IMG/VR virus record: IMGVR_UViG_3300048587_000721
Location: 1 to 23,935 of that record
Reading direction: 5' to 3' (one strand)
DNA length: 23,935 bases
Source of the DNA: a virus
The position numbers and the translations under genes were made by a program. Under the pieces are notes generated by a model. The model did not search any database and was not told the DNA's origin. It worked only from the letters and a program-made list of their open reading frames with translations. Shown piece after piece: positions 23,363 through 23,935 of this stretch (the first letter of the stretch is position 1; every line of letters begins with the position of its first letter).

Positions 23363-23935
23363 TTAACAGGAATTCCCCCACATCAAGCTGCGGAAAGCCG
23401 CGCGGACCTGGGCCGGTACCACGCCGTTGCCCAGGGCTTTAAAGCGGTCCATCCGGTGGGCACACCCATCAGCCACTCGACGAATTCCACATTCAGAAGC
23501 CCACCCACCGAATCGCTCAAAGGCAGGGAATTGCGATTTTTTCCCGCCTGCCCCGGCTTCCGGAAGTCCTTGGTCATCGGCGTTGGCCAGCAATTCTGCC
23601 TCGCCATTTGATGAAGTGACGGGCGCCGCTTCGCTGAGTCGCGGCAGGAACGATTGCTGCCGGAATGCTGAGCCATTGGGGTTGGCAGCAAGGAGGAACC
23701 ACCTGTTCCGGATGTGCGGCGCACCGACCTCTTGAGCAGATAGCATACGCCACCGGCAATCATACCCTCGGCTGGCAAGTTCCTGGAGAACACGATCCAG
23801 GCCTCGGGTTCTGATAGCCGGCACATTCTCAAAGAACAGGAAACTCGGCTCGATTTCCTCGACGAGACGCATGATCTCGAAAAAAAGACCTGAGCGCTTT
23901 CCCGCCAGGCCTTTGCCAGTACCTGCGCAACTGAT
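23363..23935 (-). CDS. Cytosine-C5 DNA methyltransferase (partial, N-terminus outside window)
   Basis: 191 residues are visible; the frame is open to the window end, so the true start lies outside. The first residues (ISCAGTGKGLAGKRSGLFFEIMRLVEE) fit the stretch just after the catalytic Pro-Cys loop (motif IV), so the Cys itself is not seen. Motif VI is FLFFENVPAI and motif VIII is QEVGAPHIRNRWFLLA. The C-terminal motifs IX-X give MDRFKALGNGVVPAQVRAAF. Between VIII and IX is a short variable region, where target recognition would lie. It modifies cytosine in DNA, probably for protection against restriction. Phages often carry such orphan enzymes in the early region upstream of the terminase. 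No cognate endonuclease is visible here. Confidence 0.9.
   Translation of the reverse strand: MSCAGTGKGLAGKRSGLFFEIMRLVEEIEPSFLFFENVPAIRTRGLDRVLQELASRGYDCRWRMLSAQEVGAPHIRNRWFLLAANPNGSAFRQQSFLPRLSEAAPVTSSNGEAELLANADDQGLPEAGAGGKKSQFPAFERFGGWASECGIRRVADGCAHRMDRFKALGNGVVPAQVRAAFRSLMWGNSC

Overview
The window is most of the late region of a temperate tailed phage (a prophage, or a phage genome), followed at its right end by a small cargo-like segment. Almost every gene is read leftwards on the minus strand, in tightly overlapping order (ATGA, TGATG and TAATG junctions), with good Shine-Dalgarno sequences. The host is Gram-negative by inference, from a Sec signal peptide on the collagen-like protein and a lipobox on the large protein at 20.0-23.2 kb. 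I cannot name the host; I saw no tRNA or other bacterial marker gene.

Layout in the direction of transcription (right to left). 23935-23363: the C-terminal two thirds of a cytosine-C5 DNA methyltransferase, cut by the window end. 23213-20043: a large putative lipoprotein with an Ig-like segment and a WD40-type beta-propeller region. 19542-19847 (plus strand): a small zinc-ribbon protein in an AT-rich stretch, convergent with the lipoprotein gene. 19541-18955: a non-coding control region with a perfect 20-bp palindrome, a direct repeat shared with 14.4 kb, and a cluster of TGTGAC half-sites. 18954-11710: a lambda-type DNA packaging and head module (small terminase, a second small winged-helix protein, large terminase, gpW connector, portal, S49 protease, decoration protein, major capsid protein), then two small head-tail connector and tail-completion genes (11723-10954). 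10961-1: a P2-type contractile tail module (V, a 63-residue unknown, W, J, I, sheath FI, tube FII, E/E', T, U, X and the start of D, cut by the window start).

How the parts work together: the terminase packages DNA through the portal into a capsid built from the E-like capsid protein and the D-like decoration protein and matured by the S49 protease. Small connectors join the head to a contractile tail with a baseplate (V/W/J/I), sheath, tube and tape measure. The whole is a lambda-head/P2-tail myovirus mosaic.

The most unusual points are these. The tail sheath is encoded by two adjacent genes, each with its own ribosome binding site, instead of one. A signal-peptide-bearing collagen-like protein sits between sheath and tube, while the usual H/G fibre genes are absent from their place. 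A textbook A AAA AAG slippery site lies at the E/E' junction. The small terminase is followed by a paralogue of just its DNA-binding domain. A direct repeat of about 70 bp carrying a GTGCTCAC/GTGAGCAC operator-like palindrome precedes both the terminase operon and the protease-capsid operon. All functional calls come from reading motifs and gene order; no database search was made.
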